A DNA stretch of 64,000 nucleotides from CAISIP01 sp038326025 (GTDB taxonomy: Bacteria; Pseudomonadota; Gammaproteobacteria; Burkholderiales; Burkholderiaceae_C): contig JBBQJP010000002.1 in assembly GCA_038326025.1 (NCBI GenBank), positions 1 to 64,000 of the forward strand, written 5' to 3'. Positions 61,090 to 64,000 of this stretch are shown piece after piece (position 1 is the first letter of the stretch; each line of letters begins with the position of its first letter). The notes under the pieces were generated by a model. The model had not been told where the DNA came from and did no database searches. It saw only the letters and a program-made list of their open reading frames with translations. The translations under genes and the position numbers were made by a program.

Positions 61090-61264
61090 CAAGATCGACT
61101 TAACCCGTGGCGGCGAAGAGGGGTATTGGAAGCGAATCGGCAGACGCATGGTCGTATGATGCAACACCCAGGCAAATGGTTCGTAAAGTGCGGGTATCCA
61201 GATGCGTCCGCCACCCCCTTTGCCCTATGAGTGAACCATCCTCCTTTCGCATGCCATCACCACA

Positions 61265-61753
61265 ATGAATACCCTGACCCATTTTGACGCCCAAGGCCAG
61301 GCCCACATGGTCGACGTCGCGGCCAAAGCCAGCACCCACCGTACCGCCGTCGCTGGCGGTCGCATCGACATGCATGCCGCCACACTGGCCATCATCGAGG
61401 CAGGCACCGCCAAAAAAGGCGACGTGCTGGGTATTGCCCGTATCGCCGGCATCCAGGCGGCCAAGAAGGCCAGCGACCTGATCCCGCTGTGCCATCCGCT
61501 CGCGCTGACCCGCGTCGCGATCGAGTTCGAGTCGGTTCAGGCGGACGCCACGCATCCGGCCAACATCATCTGCCGCGCCACGGTAGAAACCGTCGGGCCC
61601 ACCGGCGTAGAGATGGAAGCCCTCGCCGCCGTGCAGATCGCGCTGCTCACCATTTACGACATGTGCAAGGCAGTGGACCGCGGCATGACGATGTCGGACA
61701 TCAAGCTGCTGCAAAAACACGGGGGGCAGTCGGGCAGTTTCATCGCGGGGTAG
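61265..61753 (+). CDS. moaC: Cyclic pyranopterin monophosphate synthase
   Basis: Second enzyme of molybdenum cofactor synthesis, completing cPMP formation after MoaA. It is 162 residues, the usual length. Motifs are MVDVAAKASTHRTAVAGG, KKASDLIPLCHPLALT, GVEMEALAAVQIALLTIYDM and MTMSDIKLLQKHGGQSG. It stands alone, between a divergent protease gene and a convergent ligase-like gene, with other moa genes elsewhere. Confidence 0.97.
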   Translation: MNTLTHFDAQGQAHMVDVAAKASTHRTAVAGGRIDMHAATLAIIEAGTAKKGDVLGIARIAGIQAAKKASDLIPLCHPLALTRVAIEFESVQADATHPANIICRATVETVGPTGVEMEALAAVQIALLTIYDMCKAVDRGMTMSDIKLLQKHGGQSGSFIAG

Positions 61754-61786
61754 TCACGATCCTGCAAGGGCTCACGGAGCGGGCGT

Positions 61787-63400
61787 TCAGGAGCCCGTTG
61801 GCGGCAACTCCGGCAGCGGTGCGCCTGTGCTGCGCTCTTTCCAGAGTTCGTACTCCGCAGGAAACGCTTTGCGATATCGCAGCATGAAATACGCGGCATC
61901 GTCCCACCGGCCGAGCACCAGTTCACTGTCGATAAGTTTTTCGACCACCCGCGATTCGGGAGAGAAGTGCAGCAATTCGCGCGCCATGGCATTCAGGCCC
62001 TGGGCGTTTTCGGGTGTCAACGTCGACAGCGTCAAAACGGCAAACCGGACCTGCTTGCGGAACAGCCAGGAGTCCTGAACCTTGCCCAGGGTGTCCTCCC
62101 GGTACGCCTCCGAGCGCAAGGATGGCGCCATATAGACCTGGCTGACCCGGCGGTAGTCCCAGGCGGCATAGGCGAGTGCCACCAGTAAGACGCCGGCGCA
62201 AACCAGCACGACCGGTAACGCGATATTCCGGTGACGTGGAGCCGATCCGATCTGGAGCGCATCGCCATCCGCGGGTGCGCGCTGCGGCCGGGTGCGCCAC
62301 AAGATCCAGATCGCCAGTGCCGCAGCAATCTGGAATGGCCCGTACCACAGCGGATATTCCAGCATGCTGTGCAAGCCGATCATGCCCAGCACGGCCCAGG
62401 CCATTTGCCGAACCGGCATGGATTCCCGCCAGGGCCTGGCCCGCAACACCCAGAAACCGACAGCGCCGCACGCGAGCACGGCCAACGGAATACCCCATAC
62501 CAGGGCGAGATGCAGAGGCAGGTTGTGTGCGTTGTCCAGGATGGCACAGAAGCGTCCCGCCGGGTACAGGGTCATGAAGTGGGCATACGACAGTTCGCCC
62601 CATCCCCAACCCCACCATGGCTTCTGGGCGATCAGGTGCAGTACGTTCTGCCATAACAACATGCGACTGGCACAGGCCATTTCGGGTGGGCGAAACCGCG
62701 CTCCGATACCGTCCGCGAATGGATCGCGGCCGATCAGCATCGGCAACGCGATCGAGGCGACGGCATAGGTCAATACGGCCACCACGAGCACCCACCGGCT
62801 CGATCGCGGCACATCTGCGTGCCAGACCCACAACAACATGGCGAGGGCGATCAGCTGAAACATGCCCGTGCGCGACAACGTGGCCGCATTGGCAACTGCC
62901 AGCACGATCGCCGCGGACAGAGCAAGGGCCCGTTGCAGCGCCGAATGTCGGCCAGGCCACGGATGGTGATCACCGGTGTCAAGCTGCCACCTGTGTTGGC
63001 GCATCACAAGGCCGAACATCAGCACGGCAAGACCCATGTTGGTCAATGTCGCAAACTGGTTGCGCTGGCGCAGATTGCCAAACGCCTCACCCAGCGGCGC
63101 AACGTTGACCCACGGTTGCAGTGCCGCACTGTGGCCGAAATATTGCACCAGGGCGACACCACTGCTGAGCAATGCGGCCAACAACCAGCCCCAACCCGAT
63201 GCTTGCGTCAGATTGGAACGCACCAGCATGACCCATACGGCCGTCACGATCGCACTGATCGCCGCGACCAACCACGGCAGGACAGTCGCCGTCGGGCCGC
63301 CGGCGACGGGCCAAAGCCACGGAAACGCAATGCATAACACCAGCAACGGTGTGTTCAGGACCGTCCCGGCAGACCCCGGGACATCGACAGGCATCGACAT
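61787..63400 (-). CDS. PglL/O-antigen-ligase-like membrane glycosyltransferase
   Basis: Integral membrane protein of 537 residues with about 12 helices in the first 450 and a soluble C-terminal part. The Wzy_C-type region carries LDNAHNLPLHLALVWGIP, with the periplasmic His typical of O-antigen ligases and PglL O-oligosaccharyltransferases, and LHSMLEYPLWYG. The tail resembles the Wzy_C_2/PglL C-terminal domain, which favours a protein-glycosylating enzyme (for pilin, for example) over a lipid A ligase. ATG 63400 has an AGGTGA site about 7 bases upstream. It follows a second related gene by 22 bp. Confidence 0.85.
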   Translation of the reverse strand: MSMPVDVPGSAGTVLNTPLLVLCIAFPWLWPVAGGPTATVLPWLVAAISAIVTAVWVMLVRSNLTQASGWGWLLAALLSSGVALVQYFGHSAALQPWVNVAPLGEAFGNLRQRNQFATLTNMGLAVLMFGLVMRQHRWQLDTGDHHPWPGRHSALQRALALSAAIVLAVANAATLSRTGMFQLIALAMLLWVWHADVPRSSRWVLVVAVLTYAVASIALPMLIGRDPFADGIGARFRPPEMACASRMLLWQNVLHLIAQKPWWGWGWGELSYAHFMTLYPAGRFCAILDNAHNLPLHLALVWGIPLAVLACGAVGFWVLRARPWRESMPVRQMAWAVLGMIGLHSMLEYPLWYGPFQIAAALAIWILWRTRPQRAPADGDALQIGSAPRHRNIALPVVLVCAGVLLVALAYAAWDYRRVSQVYMAPSLRSEAYREDTLGKVQDSWLFRKQVRFAVLTLSTLTPENAQGLNAMARELLHFSPESRVVEKLIDSELVLGRWDDAAYFMLRYRKAFPAEYELWKERSTGAPLPELPPTGS

Positions 63401-63422
63401 TGGCTTCACCTGGATGCGCAAA

Positions 63423-64000
63423 TCAGCTTGGCCAGGGAACGGCAGCGATACGATGGTTGCCCTTCCCGTCTTGCAGCCAGGCCTGGCGTACCAACTCACA
63501 CTCCTGTTGACTCGAGATCTTGCAGATCTTGCGCAGCCAAAGACCCGCTTCCTGTGGGCGGTCGTTCAACGCCAGCGCGCCAGCCACGTTGTACACCGAC
63601 CCGGCAGAGGGATAGGTATTGGCAACGTCCATCACCCACTGGATGTCTTCCGCACTCATGCCACGACTGAAATCGAGCCGCATGAATCGGATCTGGTCGC
63701 GCAACTGGGTCAAGAAAATGACATCAGGCGGTTTGCCGATCGGCAGCGTGCCGATTCGGGCACGCTCGAAACGCAAGGACTGGTAGCTGGCTTCGACCCG
63801 GAAATAGTCGCGAACAATACCCGCATAAAGAACCATCGCAACCATCAATGAAGCGGCCATCATCCAGCGCCCGGTCATCCAGATCGCAGGGACACCTGAC
63901 CGAACATTCAGAATGCCCACCACCAGCGCGGTCGGCAACAGGAAATATGCGTAGTGCAATGGCAGTTCGAGCATCGCGTGAATACCAATCACGCCGAGGA
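63423..64000 (-). CDS. Second PglL/O-antigen-ligase-like gene, C-terminal part only
   Basis: The frame is open to the window edge, so only about the last 190 residues are seen. It begins within the conserved GIHAMLELPLHYAYFLLP segment, which corresponds to LHSMLEYPLWYG in the neighbouring gene, then has one or two membrane helices and a C-terminal helical tail (DIQWVMDVANTYPSAG; LWLRKICKISSQQECE). It is a tandem paralogue of the gene at 61787-63400, with clear divergence in the tail. Confidence 0.75.
   Translation of the reverse strand, partial: LGVIGIHAMLELPLHYAYFLLPTALVVGILNVRSGVPAIWMTGRWMMAASLMVAMVLYAGIVRDYFRVEASYQSLRFERARIGTLPIGKPPDVIFLTQLRDQIRFMRLDFSRGMSAEDIQWVMDVANTYPSAGSVYNVAGALALNDRPQEAGLWLRKICKISSQQECELVRQAWLQDGKGNHRIAAVPWPS

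Noticed and set aside
1..64000. tRNA, rRNA, CRISPR, prophage or insertion sequence
   Set aside because: I saw no cloverleaf-like gene, no regular spaced repeats, and no transposase, integrase or phage structural protein among the translated frames. A holin-family protein at 59236 is a chromosomal YvlD-like protein, not a phage gene.

Overview
The window is a gene-dense, GC-rich stretch of a betaproteobacterial chromosome, most likely of the order Burkholderiales. This placement rests on gene content and order read from the sequence (def-fmt divergent from a LysM gene, dprA and smg; a pgk-pyk-fba-purC-purE-purK-sua5 run; DUF3717/DUF1289, YaeQ and glnE/yhdP), not on a database search. I saw no rRNA, tRNA, CRISPR array, insertion sequence or prophage.

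Layout. 1-2.7 kb: the end of a PBP4-type carboxypeptidase gene, a SemiSWEET-like transporter, and a PEP-CTERM protein preceded by a long palindrome and a sigma-54 type promoter. 2.8-11.7 kb: lower glycolysis (pgk, pyk, fba), purine synthesis (purC, purE, purK) and sua5, all on the minus strand, with cnoX convergent on purC. 11.9-17.8 kb: def-fmt-azlC-azlD on the minus strand, divergent from LysM-dprA-smg. 17.9-23.6 kb: yajC-secD-secF plus a DUF1631 gene. 23.8-29.6 kb: an accessory-looking block with a cobalt-type nitrile hydratase (alpha, beta, accessory protein), an SRPBCC protein, a TRAP transporter with a hairpin in its leader, and an OsmC-like protein. 29.6-34 kb: indolepyruvate ferredoxin oxidoreductase, divergent from an Lrp/AsnC regulator. 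34-39 kb: mltA, a small membrane protein, a DctS/DctR-like two-component pair and a nitrilase-superfamily amidase. 39-47.4 kb: yhdP and glnE back to back, then a degenerate HD-GYP protein.

47.4-56 kb is the most distinctive part. A di-iron ferritin-like/desaturase-like gene and an eight-gene, tightly coupled operon diverge from a 484-bp AT-richer region. The operon encodes a flavin amine-oxidase-like protein, DUF1365, a cyclopropane-fatty-acid-synthase-like methyltransferase, a chalcone-isomerase-like protein, an MFS/GPH transporter, a DUF3833 lipoprotein, an SDR and an NTF2-like protein. It looks like an envelope-lipid modification pathway, and no regulator gene is seen beside it.

56-64 kb: GST, purB, yaeQ, a DUF3717-DUF1289 protein, a YvlD/holin-like membrane protein, a BepA-like M48 protease, moaC, and two tandem PglL/O-antigen-ligase-like genes, the second cut by the window edge.

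The best leads are the thioester-like Cys/Gln motif pair in the PEP-CTERM protein with its sigma-54 control region, the lipid operon with its divergent di-iron partner, a dispersed 60-bp repeat that forms the N-terminus of the nitrile hydratase accessory protein, and a terminator-like hairpin in the TRAP operon leader.
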